Notes: generated from the sequence alone by a model not told the origin. A stretch of DNA of 64,000 nt from Alphaproteobacteria bacterium (GCA_028871345.1 JAGWNK010000003.1:91412-155411), one strand, 5' to 3'. Positions 54,791 to 63,737 are shown, counted from the stretch's first letter. Program-made: numbers and translations.

Positions 54791-56992
54791 ATGGTGCGTT
54801 CCAATATCCTGATGAACCGACTGCTTTTGACCGCTGCGGCGGTGGCGACCTTGGCTGGCGCGGCGCGCGCCCAACAGATCGAAGAGGTGATCGTCACGGC
54901 CGAGCGCCATGCCGAGAACCAGCAGGACGTTCCCGTCTCGGTGGCGACACTGCCGGCCGACCAACTCGACGCCATCTTCGAGTCCGGCCAGGACATCAAG
55001 GCCATCGCGGATCACGTCCCCGACGTTTACGCGGAATCCTCCAACGGTCGCATCGCGCCGCGCTTCTACATCCGCGGTCTCGGCAACACCGATTTCGACC
55101 TGGCGGCCTCGCAGCCGGTGTCGATCATCGAGGACGACGTGGTGGAGGAGAACACGGTCCTCAAGAGTGGACCCATCTACGACCAGCAGGACGTCGAAGT
55201 GTCGCGCGGGCCGCAGGGCACGCTGTTCGGCCGCAACACCACGGCCGGCGTCATCAAGTTCACCAGCGTCCGTCCCAGCCAGACCTTCGACAGCCGGTTC
55301 TCGGCCTCCTATGGCGAGCTGGGTTCGGCGACCGTCGACCTGGCCACGGGCGGTCCGCTCTCCGATACCCTGTCGGGGCGGATTTCCGGCGAGTGGGTCC
55401 ACCGCGACAACTACATCGACAACGTCTTCACCGGCCAGAATGACGCTCTGGGCGGCTATGACGAGGAGGCGCTGCGCCTGCAGCTGCTGTGGCAGCCCAC
55501 CGACCGTTTGAGCGTGCTGTTCAACGCCCATGGCTGGTCGCTCGACGGCACGGCCGCGATCTTCCGCGCCAACATCATCGGTCCGGGCAACAACCACCTG
55601 AACAGCAACTACGTCTGGAACAAGGTGTGGTTCGACCAGGGCGCCAACAATCCGCAGAAATACGACACCCTCGGCGGCTCGGCCGAGATCGCCTACGACT
55701 TCGGGCCGGTCAAGCTGACCTCGATCACCGGCTACGAGACGACCCACGGCTTCAGCCGCGGCGACATCGACGGCGGCTACTGGATCAGCCCGACCAACAA
55801 CGGTCCGGGCTTCATTCCCTTCGATTCCGACACCCAGGACGGCCTCGACTACCTGCACCAGCTCACCCAGGAGATCCACCTGGCCAGCAATGCGACGGGG
55901 CCGTGGTTCTGGCAGGTCGGCGCCTTCTTCTTCCAGACCGACTACGAGGATCAGACCAACCCGTTCTTCATCCCGCCGACCTTCGTGCGGCAGACCAATA
56001 CCTCGGTGGCGCTGTTCGGCCAGTCGAGCTACCAGCTCACCGACGATCTGAAGGTCACCGGCGGCGTGCGCTGGACGAGCGACGTCAAGGGCATGACCGC
56101 GCACGGCGGCGCGATCACGCCGATCACCACGCCGGTGCGCCTCTCCGGCGACAATGTGAGCTGGGACGTCAGCCTCGACTACGCGATGTCCGAGACGGTC
56201 AATCTCTACGCCCGCGCCGCCACCGGCTTCCGCGCGCCGTCGATCCAGGGACGCAATCTCGCCTTCACCTTCGGCACGCCCGTGCTCGGCACCGATTATT
56301 CGACGGCGCGGTCGGAGACCATCACCTCGTATGAAGGCGGCATCAAGACCGAGCTGTTCGACCACACGCTACGCTTCAACGCCGACGGCTTCACCTATTA
56401 CATGCGCCATCCGCAATTCTCCGCCATCGGCGGCGCCTCGAACTCCGTCATCCTGAAGAATGCGCGGGCCGGCCTGGCCTACGGCCTGGAAATCGACGCC
56501 GAATGGGCAGCGACGGAGAACCTCAGCTTCACCGGCGGGGTGAGCTGGACTCACACCGAGATCAGGGACCCCAATCTGAAGACGGCGGTCTGCGCCCAGT
56601 GCACGGTGCTCAGCCCGACCGACGGGATGGGCAATGCCTATCTCAACGGCAATCCGTTCCCGCAGGCGCCGGACTACATGCTGTCGCTGACGGCGAGCTA
56701 CACCTACCCGCTGGCCAATGGCGGCGCGCTGTTCGCCTACACCGACTGGTGGCTGCAGGGCTACACCAACTTCTTCCTCTACAAGTCGGCGGAGTTCCAC
56801 AGCAACGGCAACTACGAGGGCGGGCTGCGCGTCGGCTATCGCTTCCCGGACAAGGTGTTCGAGATCGCGGCCTATGCGCGCAACATCACCGACCGGGCCA
56901 ACCTGCAGGGCGGCATCGACTTCAACAACAACACCGGCTTCGTCAGCGATCCCCGCGTCATCGGGATCGAGATCTCGGCGCACGTGAAATAG
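54791..56992 (+). CDS. TonB-dependent outer-membrane receptor
   Basis: A 733-residue receptor. Signal peptide (RLLLTAAAVATLAGAARA), then the TonB box EEVIVTAE, plug domain with DVYAESSNGRIAPRFYIRG and QDVEVSRGPQGTLFGRNTT, and a 22-strand barrel ending in repeated Tyr/Phe-rich strands. Closest in look to the large family of TonB receptors in sphingomonads and caulobacters, whose ligands range from siderophores to organics; the ligand cannot be told. Its last residue is Lys rather than Phe/Tyr, unusual for the barrel-insertion signal. Confidence 0.92.
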   Translation: MVRSNILMNRLLLTAAAVATLAGAARAQQIEEVIVTAERHAENQQDVPVSVATLPADQLDAIFESGQDIKAIADHVPDVYAESSNGRIAPRFYIRGLGNTDFDLAASQPVSIIEDDVVEENTVLKSGPIYDQQDVEVSRGPQGTLFGRNTTAGVIKFTSVRPSQTFDSRFSASYGELGSATVDLATGGPLSDTLSGRISGEWVHRDNYIDNVFTGQNDALGGYDEEALRLQLLWQPTDRLSVLFNAHGWSLDGTAAIFRANIIGPGNNHLNSNYVWNKVWFDQGANNPQKYDTLGGSAEIAYDFGPVKLTSITGYETTHGFSRGDIDGGYWISPTNNGPGFIPFDSDTQDGLDYLHQLTQEIHLASNATGPWFWQVGAFFFQTDYEDQTNPFFIPPTFVRQTNTSVALFGQSSYQLTDDLKVTGGVRWTSDVKGMTAHGGAITPITTPVRLSGDNVSWDVSLDYAMSETVNLYARAATGFRAPSIQGRNLAFTFGTPVLGTDYSTARSETITSYEGGIKTELFDHTLRFNADGFTYYMRHPQFSAIGGASNSVILKNARAGLAYGLEIDAEWAATENLSFTGGVSWTHTEIRDPNLKTAVCAQCTVLSPTDGMGNAYLNGNPFPQAPDYMLSLTASYTYPLANGGALFAYTDWWLQGYTNFFLYKSAEFHSNGNYEGGLRVGYRFPDKVFEIAAYARNITDRANLQGGIDFNNNTGFVSDPRVIGIEISAHVK

Positions 56993-57012
56993 GCGAGTAC
57001 CGGCGTAAAGGA

Positions 57013-57044
57013 GAACGGGGCGGACGGCATCGTCCGCCCCGTTC
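57013..57044. terminator. Perfect 14-bp hairpin between TonB receptor and urcA-type gene
   Basis: GAACGGGGCGGACG (57013-57026) and CGTCCGCCCCGTTC (57031-57044) pair fully around GCAT. It lies between two convergent genes and can act on both strands. No T-run of more than three follows, so it is a probable but not classic intrinsic terminator. Confidence 0.65.
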
Positions 57045-57056
57045 CATTTGGTGCGC

Positions 57057-57419
57057 TCAGCGCTTCGCGAAGCGCTGGAAGGACGGCTCGCCCATGCGGG
57101 CATAGACGGTGGTGAGGACCGGCGAGCCGACCGCAGCCACCGCCTTCTGCATGGCGACGTGGTAGCACTTGGCGAATTCGGCGGTCACCGCCGCCGGCAT
57201 CTGCTGGTAGAGGGGGTGGAAGACGGGCGATCCGCCGCAGGCTTGCCGCGCGGCGTGGTCGAGGCGGTCGAGCAACACGCCGGCGCCCGCCTCGCTGTTG
57301 ATGTTGAGATCGCCGTACTGGACCTGGACGTCCCGCCGGATGGTGCCGTCTGCCGACGCCGGCCAGGCCAGGGCCAGCGTCACTGCGACAGCGGTTGTCA
57401 GTCCGAACATGCGAGACAT
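57057..57419 (-). CDS. UrcA-family exported protein
   Basis: A 120-residue protein with signal peptide (FGLTTAVAVTLALAWPASA) and the UrcA domain: VQYGDLNINSEAGAGVLLDRLDHAARQACG, ending in a second Cys and the alternating AMQKAVAAV. UrcA proteins are small periplasmic proteins of unknown role in caulobacters and sphingomonads. The region after residue 85 continues longer than usual (MGEPSFQRFAKR). ATG 57419 gives the signal peptide; an upstream start at 57464 adds basic residues. Confidence 0.85.
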   Translation of the reverse strand: MSRMFGLTTAVAVTLALAWPASADGTIRRDVQVQYGDLNINSEAGAGVLLDRLDHAARQACGGSPVFHPLYQQMPAAVTAEFAKCYHVAMQKAVAAVGSPVLTTVYARMGEPSFQRFAKR

Positions 57420-57709
57420 GGGTTTCTCCTTTGTGATGGGGCGCAACGCGCCGCCCCGCGACAAAGCCCGCTGCCTGCGCCTGGCGAAAGGACCTGGGTC
57501 CGATCAATCGCCGATCGGATGCCGATCATTTTGCATTGCAACAAATTTGCATCGCATCGCAGCAAATCGCTGCCTTTACAGGCACGAAAACCTTACATAC
57601 TGCGCACAATCGTCACTTGCCATCCGTGTGCGATTGCGAAATCATGTCCTGAAACACGCTCGCTCGCTGCCGCCCTCTGCGCCGCTGCGAGCCCGCGAAG
57701 GTCAGGCAA

Positions 57710-58087
57710 TTGGGGCAGATCGTTCTGGCGCGCGAGGAAGCTTTCACGCTGGGCGGATTGCGCGTGGTTCCCGCCAAACGAGAGGTGCGTGCCGCGGAGC
57801 GCCGCGAAGTGCTGCAGCCGCGCGTCATGCAGGTCTTGGTGGCGCTGTCACGCCGGCGCGGCAATGTGGTGTCGCATGACGAGCTGATCGAACGCTGCTG
57901 GGACGGCTGCGCGGTGAGCGACGATGCCATCCACCGCTGCATCGCCCGGCTCAGGCGCCTTGCGAAGGCGCACGGCGGCTACACGGTGGAGACGATCGCC
58001 CGCGTCGGCTATCTGCTGTCGGAGAACCCGCCGGGCCGGGAAACGCCGGGTGGCCAGAACGAGCCGTGGGAGTGGTTTCCGCTGTGA
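57710..58087 (+). CDS. Stand-alone OmpR/PhoB-type winged-helix DNA-binding protein
   Basis: A 125-residue protein made of one Trans_reg_C domain: LGGLRVVPAKREVRAAERREVLQPRVMQVLVAL, then SHDELIERCWDGCAVSDDAIHRCIARLRR and VETIARVGYLLSE. The receiver or TPR sensor that usually accompanies this domain is absent, and the C-terminus is a short polar tail. Probably a regulator reading another signal, for example through protein partners. TTG at 57710; no in-frame ATG upstream. Confidence 0.8.
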   Translation: MGQIVLAREEAFTLGGLRVVPAKREVRAAERREVLQPRVMQVLVALSRRRGNVVSHDELIERCWDGCAVSDDAIHRCIARLRRLAKAHGGYTVETIARVGYLLSENPPGRETPGGQNEPWEWFPL

Positions 58088-58116
58088 GTGGCGCGGCGGC
58101 CCCGTCGCCGTCCGCG

Positions 58117-58224
58117 TCAGCGGCCCGCCTGCACCGTGACAGTCGGGCCGACCGGGAATGCGAAACCGGCGGCGGCGCCGATGCCGATGGCGATCAGGCA
58201 GGCAATCAGGAATGCTTTGGGCAC
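58117..58224 (-). CDS. 35-residue small membrane protein
   Basis: A 35-codon ORF: VPKAFLIACLIAIGIGAAAG then FAFPVGPTVTVQAGR and a TGA. A strong GGAGGAAGG ribosome binding site ends 4 bp before the GTG start, better than that of most genes here. One hydrophobic segment fits a single-helix membrane or exported peptide. No homologue recognised. Convergent with the winged-helix gene 29 bp away. Confidence 0.5.
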   Translation of the reverse strand: MPKAFLIACLIAIGIGAAAGFAFPVGPTVTVQAGR

Positions 58225-58409
58225 GATCCCTTCCTCCGCGATCGTTGCGTCGGATCAGAGAACGTCTTCGCGGCGAAAAGGTTCCGGGATGATGGCGGCA
58301 ATAAGGCGTCCCGGCGGTGTCGCCCAAAGACCACAGTGGCGCCGCAGCGAATCGGCAAAGGCGAGGGGGATCGTTCCGTTCCGGAATGCGCAATCAACGA
58401 GGTGACCGG

Positions 58410-58829
58410 CTATTTCAAGACGGAAATGCCATTGTGAAGAACGTCCCAGAGTGAAACCACTGCAATCAGGACGAACAGGCCGCCAAGGATACGCGACGCA
58501 GGAATCACATACTTCCCTTGGAGCCGCTCGATTTCCTGATCTCTGATTCGCTTTGCGGATACGAGACCGTAAAGCCCGATAACCGCGAAAAATCCAAACC
58601 CGATGATGGCCGAAACGTGGTCGTGGAATGCCCACCCGCCAGCGACAGCGACGCAAAAAAAGAGCGCGCCGAACACTCGCCTGATCACAATGGCTTTCGG
58701 GCGCTGAAGCCTTCTGATCTGCCAGTCCCTATAGTGCCTTGCGAAGAAAACCAGACAGCCGCCGAACCCGCCGATGAGCAAGAACACAATGGCGTCCCAA
58801 GGAAAACTTGCATCCATGCCCTGACTCAT
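58410..58829 (-). CDS. Membrane protein, unknown
   Basis: A 139-residue protein with four hydrophobic segments (DAIVFLLIGGFGGCLVFFA, VFGALFFCVAVAGGWAF, IIGFGFFAVIGLYGLVS and ILGGLFVLIAVVSLW) with basic loops between them. No motif recognised. Codon use is less GC-rich than its neighbours. Start at 58829, or at the ATG 58817 with an AGGGC before it. Confidence 0.6.
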   Translation of the reverse strand: MSQGMDASFPWDAIVFLLIGGFGGCLVFFARHYRDWQIRRLQRPKAIVIRRVFGALFFCVAVAGGWAFHDHVSAIIGFGFFAVIGLYGLVSAKRIRDQEIERLQGKYVIPASRILGGLFVLIAVVSLWDVLHNGISVLK

Positions 58830-58911
58830 TTTTGCCCGCCGAGGGTCCGGAAGTGGAATTCGCCGCCAGTGTTATCATAGCTTGGCGGGGTTCGAAGGCA
58901 CGACGCACCAC

Positions 58912-59790
58912 ATGGCTTGGTTCAGCTTTCATGGCGGACACAGCGGCGAGTTTTGCCGCCATGCCAAGGATTGCCTGGAAGCGGTCGTCCAACGCGCCGT
59001 CGCGGCGGGTTTCTCGCATTACGGCCTCACCGAGCACGCGCCGCGATTCCGGCCGCAGGACCTGGCGCCCGAGGAAGCGGACCTGTCGCCAAGCGACCTG
59101 GTCGACACCTTCGCCCGCTATGGTGCCGAAGCCGCCCGGCTGCGCGACCGCTACCGCGACAGGATCGCGCTGTTCGTCGGCTTTGAGACGGAGCGCCTGC
59201 CGCCGGACGATTGGGCTGCGACGATGGCCGGCGTTCGCGACAGCGGCCCGTTCGAATACATCGTCGGCAGCGTCCATGACGTGGACGGCGTCGTCATCGA
59301 TTTTTCTCCCCAACAAACCAGGGCTGCGGCGGATGCAGCCGGAGGCCGGGAGGCTTTGCAGCTCAAGTATTTCGAAGCGTTGACCGACCTCGTTGCAACG
59401 CTGCGGCCCGAGGTGGTCGGCCATCTGGATCTGATCCGGAAGTTCGAGCCCGAGGCCGGCTTCAGCCAACGCGTCTTCCGCCGCATCGAGGACGCCTTGG
59501 AGGCCGCGCGATCCTGTGGCGCCGTGCTCGACGTCAACTGCGGCGCCCACCGGCGAGGGCTCGGCCCGGTCTATCCCTTGCCCGCAATTCTGGCACGCGC
59601 CCGTGCCATGGGCCTGTGCGTGACTCTGGGCGACGACAGCCACGGGGCGGCCACCGTGGGCGTCGGGCTCGACGCCTGCCTCAGGGCGATTGCGGACGCG
59701 GGCTATGACTCGGTTCACCATCTGGCGCGCACGCAGGATGGGGTCGAATGGGTTGGTTGCGGTTTGGAAGACGTCGCGCCCCATGGTTAG
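58912..59790 (+). CDS. PHP-domain phosphoesterase, histidinol-phosphatase-like
   Basis: A 292-residue TIM-barrel-like metal phosphoesterase. The first metal motif is FSFHGGHSGEFC, then GLTEHAPRFRP, FVGFETE, EYIVGSVHDVDG, VVGHLDLIRKF and the final GDDSHGAATVG. These match PHP histidinol-phosphatases (HisK type). It is not near other his genes, so histidine synthesis is an inference from family only. ATG 58912 puts the first motif at the N-terminus. Confidence 0.85.
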   Translation: MAWFSFHGGHSGEFCRHAKDCLEAVVQRAVAAGFSHYGLTEHAPRFRPQDLAPEEADLSPSDLVDTFARYGAEAARLRDRYRDRIALFVGFETERLPPDDWAATMAGVRDSGPFEYIVGSVHDVDGVVIDFSPQQTRAAADAAGGREALQLKYFEALTDLVATLRPEVVGHLDLIRKFEPEAGFSQRVFRRIEDALEAARSCGAVLDVNCGAHRRGLGPVYPLPAILARARAMGLCVTLGDDSHGAATVGVGLDACLRAIADAGYDSVHHLARTQDGVEWVGCGLEDVAPHG

Positions 59791-59926
59791 AAGCCGCTCA
59801 CTTGCGGTCGATATCCGTTTCAGCGCCGGCCTCGCACTTCGCGACGTGATCACGCGGAATTCGCCGACAGATGCCTGTTACCATGCGTTGGCGGGGCATT
59901 GGGGCAATTCGTCGCCGTATTCGTGC

Positions 59927-60058
59927 TTACCGTACCAGGGCTGAGAAGAGCTCCGGCTTCATCGCAACGACCAACGCGATCATCAAGCCGATGGCCAGCC
60001 CCACGACGATGCCGGCAGCTACGCCGCGCCAGAGCATCCGTTGTTCGTTGTCCGTCAT
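59927..60058 (-). CDS. 43-residue single-helix membrane protein
   Basis: A 43-codon ORF: MTDNEQRMLWRGVAAGIVVG, then LAIGLMIALVVAMKPELFSALVR and TAA. GGAG lies 6 bp before the ATG. One long hydrophobic helix with a charged N-terminus. Third gene downstream of an ECF sigma factor and a membrane protein on the same strand (109-bp gap), so it may be part of that regulon. No homologue recognised. Confidence 0.55.
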   Translation of the reverse strand: MTDNEQRMLWRGVAAGIVVGLAIGLMIALVVAMKPELFSALVR

Positions 60059-60167
60059 TTCACGCTCCAAAGGCGGCGGTCGTTCTGCCACAAACCCAGC
60101 CCGACTGTCTGCAAGCGTTGCATGCGGCGATTCTCCCGTCAGGGACCTGGTATGTTTCCCGATCCAC

Positions 60168-60743
60168 TCATTCCGAACGCAGCTTGTCCAATTCGTCGAT
60201 CCTGCGCTGCAGTTTTGCTGCGCCGATCACGTGGACGAGGCGGATCATTCCCAGGACCAGCAGCGCGATCACCGTGCTGAGGACGATGATGAGGTGATCC
60301 AGGTCGAGCGGGCGCCCCGGCGCATGGAACTGATACCAGCGCCCGGCCATCATCAGCGCCATGCCCGGAACGACCGGCAGGAGGTACCACCGCCACGCCG
60401 TCTTGAGGACGTCGCGCCGGCGTTCGAGTTCGCGCCGGTGGAAATCGGCGAGCCCAAGCGCCGAACTGTCGGGCAGTTTATGCGCTCCCCCCCGGCGATG
60501 GAGCTGCCATACGATATAGAAAACGGCCACGACGACGAGCGCGCTTCCCAGCTTCGTCATCCAATCGGGCAACGCCCAGGCATACCAGCCGAAGGCCGCG
60601 ACCACGACGATCGAGGCGATGTACTCGAGCGCGTTTCCCAACCTGACGCGCCTCTGGAATTTCCCAGCTCTCTCGTGGATGTTTTCCAGCGTCACGGTCT
60701 CCTCCGTCTTCTGGTTGCGCCACAGGGTCTTGATGTCAGCCAT
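60168..60743 (-). CDS. Membrane protein downstream of an ECF sigma factor, candidate anti-sigma factor
   Basis: A 191-residue protein: cytoplasmic N-terminal 40 residues with IKTLWRNQKTEE, then helices (LEYIASIVVVAAFGWYAWAL, LGSALVVVAVFYIVW, YLLPVVPGMALMMAG, DHLIIVLSTVIALLVLGMIRL) and a charged C-terminus. It overlaps the sigma gene by 8 bp (ATGGCTGA), a typical place for an anti-sigma factor; a zinc-binding HxxxCxxC motif is not seen, so the role is inferred from position. Confidence 0.65.
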   Translation of the reverse strand: MADIKTLWRNQKTEETVTLENIHERAGKFQRRVRLGNALEYIASIVVVAAFGWYAWALPDWMTKLGSALVVVAVFYIVWQLHRRGGAHKLPDSSALGLADFHRRELERRRDVLKTAWRWYLLPVVPGMALMMAGRWYQFHAPGRPLDLDHLIIVLSTVIALLVLGMIRLVHVIGAAKLQRRIDELDKLRSE

Positions 60744-61251
60744 CGCGCCCTCCCTCAAAGCGCCTCGCCAGCAACGCCTTGATACGATGGACCTTGGTCG
60801 CGATGGCGCGCGCGCTGAGCCCGGTGATCTCGCCGATCGCCGCGGCATCGAGGTCTTCGAGATAGAGCAGCATCACCTGCGCGTCGGGCGGCTTGAGCGC
60901 GCGGATCATCGCCATGAGGCGCTCCAGCGCCTGGTTCTCTCCCGCCGCCTGTTCAGGGCTTGCGCCGTCGTCGGCGAATTCGAACTCCTCGATGCTGACG
61001 CCTTTGGGCCTGCGCCGGCGTGCCGTCACATGCGGCGCCGCCGTGTTGTGGGCCACGCGGTAGACCCAGGTGCGCATCGAACAGCGTCCGTCGAAAACGG
61101 CCAAGCTTCGCCACAGGGCGAGGTGGATGTCCTGCAGCAGGTCGCGGCGCTCGGTGGCGTCCGCTTCACAGGCATGCGCCAACCGCTCCAGCGCCGAGCC
61201 GAACTCCGCCGCGGCGCTCAGATAGCGTTCGTCCTGGCTTGCGGCGTCCAA
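60736..61251 (-). CDS. ECF-type RNA polymerase sigma factor
   Basis: A 171-residue sigma factor. Region 2: DLLQDIHLALWRSLAVF, then CSMRTWVYRVAHNTAA; region 4: LPPxAQVMLLYLEDLDAAAIGEITGLSARAIATKVHRIK-like block (about 122-160). Length fits the ECF class. Start is TTG at 61251 with GGAGAGGG 7 bp upstream; the frame is closed by a TAA further up and has no ATG before it. The next gene overlaps by 8 bp and is a candidate anti-sigma factor. Confidence 0.85.
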   Translation of the reverse strand: MDAASQDERYLSAAAEFGSALERLAHACEADATERRDLLQDIHLALWRSLAVFDGRCSMRTWVYRVAHNTAAPHVTARRRRPKGVSIEEFEFADDGASPEQAAGENQALERLMAMIRALKPPDAQVMLLYLEDLDAAAIGEITGLSARAIATKVHRIKALLARRFEGGRDG

Positions 61252-61430
61252 ATCCGTGCCCTCTCCGACAAGGTAGTCTTCGTTCGGGAGGATTTCTTAC
61301 ATGGGAAAGCGGGGCCTCGGAATGCGGGTCCGGGGCACGGGTCCCCTCGTCGGGAAATGTCGCTCCGGTCCCCGCATTTTGCCCTTAGCCGCCGGGCCGC
61401 GGGCGTCAAGAACAAACACCTCTCGAACGC

Positions 61431-62176
61431 CTACGGGCGGATTTCTATTCCACGATTAATTATGGAATTCGTGCCAACGCGACGCCGTTTTGATTTTGGA
61501 GTCTCACACCGGCACGCTTCCGCGCCCCAACGACAGATTTGCGTTGCATAGAACCGAACGCACGCCTCGCAAGCGGCATAGTCGTTCGTGCCCGACCAGA
61601 TCTCGGCAAGCCCTGGTTTGCTTTTGAACACGACAACTTTGCCGTGGTCAGTCAGCGGCAAGGTATTCAACGCAAAGCCGGATGGGGTGAAGCGTAGGAC
61701 GGCAAAGCCCTGATGTCCTCCGGTTGCTCCACCCGCGTAGTTGCAGACCAACATGGTCTCGCCACCATCCGTACGAACCAGCGTGACATATGCAAGCGCA
61801 AGGGACTGGTGATGGATAAGCGCGTCTACGTTATAGCTTCTCGTAGCTAGTCCTCGCCGTTTGAGGACAATTGTGGAATTCAAGAACTCATAAGGGGCTT
61901 TCGGTTTTTTCGTAGAACGAAACAACCGTTACCTCATCAAGGACTATCCTGCCGATGAGAATCGCTCGATTTTCTCCGATCGCTTTCTCAGTTTTCTTCA
62001 GAGGTCGGCGCTCGATATCCAAGCGTGATGGGCGCACGCCGCTTAACTCAGTCCGCTGTCTGGCCGGGCTCTTGGTGGTGTATCTCGACGCCTCTTTGCG
62101 TGTGGGCGCGGGCGAACTGGGCGGCGGAGAACAGGACCACCGCCAGGAGGAACAACTTCTGCACGAACGAGTACAA
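61431..62176 (-). pseudogene. Frameshifted gene for a secreted protein
   Basis: Three reading frames on the minus strand join into one plausible protein. A TTG at 62176 opens a signal-peptide-like stretch (SFVQKLFLLAVVLFSAAQFARA) that stops at 62048. A second frame reads RLDIERRPLKKTEKAIGENR, then ends with IVLDEVTVVSFYEK. The last frame gives PYEFLNSTIVLKRRG, GGETMLVCNYAGGATGGHQG and AACEACVRFYATQICRW to the TAG at 61431. The second and third are linked by one extra base in the A-run at 61905-61910. Could be decay, a sequencing slip or programmed shifting. Confidence 0.4.
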
Positions 62177-62702
62177 TTCCGGCGCCCCGCCGCGTCCGCT
62201 GCCAGAGAAATACACACCAATTTGGGAATAGCGACTCGCGACCCGAACGTCCGCCGCCTTTCTTGCGCCTGATAATGCGTTGATTTCTCAAATTAAATTT
62301 TGCGTGACCCCTTGAAGCCCGTTTTTCGCATCCCCATTTCACGCGCATGCGCCCGTTCGCGGCGCCCCACCGACAATGGAGAGAACGATCGCAGGCGGCC
62401 GACGGGCCGCCGCAAGGCATGGCGAAACCGACGCCAGAACATACAGGGCCAGGGTGCGAACTGGCGCGCACCACGACGAAGCTTGCGGGCTGAGGCGCCT
62501 TCTCCCGAGGGACAAGGCCGGTTCGCCGAACGCTCGTTTCGTGCGGCCCGTGGGGTGAAGCAAAGGTGCAGACCGGTTTCCGCTCGGCGGATTCCCACTG
62601 CCTGCCGTAGTTTCCGGCCGAAGGCGGGTTCGCAGTTGCGGGCCCGCCTTCTGCTGTCTGCTGCTGCCGGCGCCGCCCGGTGCACTCGGGCGATCGCTGC
62701 GG
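62177..62702. other. 526-bp stretch with no supported gene
   Basis: ORFs in this stretch are Arg-rich with no motif and look like translated GC-rich noncoding DNA. An A/T-rich patch at 62280-62302 could be the promoter of the frameshifted gene on the minus strand; no further structure noticed. Confidence 0.45.
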
Positions 62703-63566
62703 CTAGGGTACCAGTCGCTTGATCCATTCGGGTAGGGCGAAGGCGGCGGCGTGGACGGCGGGGTTGTAGTAGTCGGTCTTGATCCTTGACCGCTTGTAGG
62801 CGGCTCTTGCGCGCTTGATGCCCGCCGGAGTCCCCAGGCGGGCGCCCTTGCCCGCCCAGCTCAGCGCCATGAAGCCGCCGATATAGGTGGGCACGACGGT
62901 AAGGTAGAGCCCCGACTGCGGGAAGAAGCGGGCGAGCTCCTCCAGCGCCTCGGTGATCTCCCAGGGCTGGTAGAACGGCACGCCGGTCTGGAAGGTGGCC
63001 AAGCCGCCCGGCCGCAGCGCCCGCATGATCCGGTCATAGAAGGTCTCGCCGAACAGGGCCTTGCCGGGGCCGATGGGGTCGGGCCGGTCGCCGATGATGA
63101 GGTCGAACCGGGCCTTCGATTGGGCGCGGCCGAGGTACTCGAAGGCGTCGGCGATCTCGATGGTGAGGCGGCGATCCTTGAAGGCTTTGGCATTGATCTG
63201 GGCGAAGTGCTTGCGGCAGAGCTCGACCACCCGGCCGTCGATGTCCACCAGCACGACTTCCTTGACGCCGCGGTGCTTCAGGGCCTCGTCGGCGATCGAC
63301 AGGTCGCCGCCGCCGACGATCATCACCCGCTCGACCTTGGCGTGCTCGAACATCGGCAAATGTGTCAGCATTTCGGCGTAGGCGCTCTCGTCGCGGGTCG
63401 TGATCTGGACGACGTCGTCGAGCACCATCACGCGGCCGTTGGCGACCGTGTCGAAGATTTTGATCCGCTGGTACCGGCTTTTCTCGTCCGCCAGCGGCTT
63501 GCCCGAGACCTCCATCGACTGGGCGTAGCCCTTGTGGAGACGCTCTGTGAATGCTCTGCGCGCCAT
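62703..63566 (-). CDS. speE: Polyamine aminopropyltransferase (spermidine synthase)
   Basis: A 287-residue SpeE-like enzyme. Catalytic motif IGDRPDPIGPGKALF keeps both acidic residues of DxxDP; the SAM-decarboxy binding loop is VMIVGGGDLSIADEALKH, where typical SpeE has GGGDGG; VDIDGRVVELC and the family tail TGVPFYQPWEI follow. It transfers an aminopropyl group to putrescine or another amine. Two ATGs (63569 and 63566) lie behind an AGAGGGGA site; the second has the better spacing. No speD in the window. Confidence 0.85.
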   Translation of the reverse strand: MARRAFTERLHKGYAQSMEVSGKPLADEKSRYQRIKIFDTVANGRVMVLDDVVQITTRDESAYAEMLTHLPMFEHAKVERVMIVGGGDLSIADEALKHRGVKEVVLVDIDGRVVELCRKHFAQINAKAFKDRRLTIEIADAFEYLGRAQSKARFDLIIGDRPDPIGPGKALFGETFYDRIMRALRPGGLATFQTGVPFYQPWEITEALEELARFFPQSGLYLTVVPTYIGGFMALSWAGKGARLGTPAGIKRARAAYKRSRIKTDYYNPAVHAAAFALPEWIKRLVP

Positions 63567-63737
63567 CATGTTCCCCTCTTGCGAGTCGTCGGGCCGAAAA
63601 CGGAGCGCGGCTTTTAGGGCCGCCTCCACCGGCTGGCAAGCCGCTGCGCCGACCAACGCGGCGGAAAGGTTTGTGACATGGCGGCGTGCTGCGACCACAC
63701 CGCGGGCAAAAAAATTTACACTTGGATGACAAAATTC

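Noticed and set aside
62293..62727. Minus-strand 144-codon ORF rich in Arg
   Set aside because: No protein-like features; overlaps the speE 3' end and looks like translated noncoding DNA.
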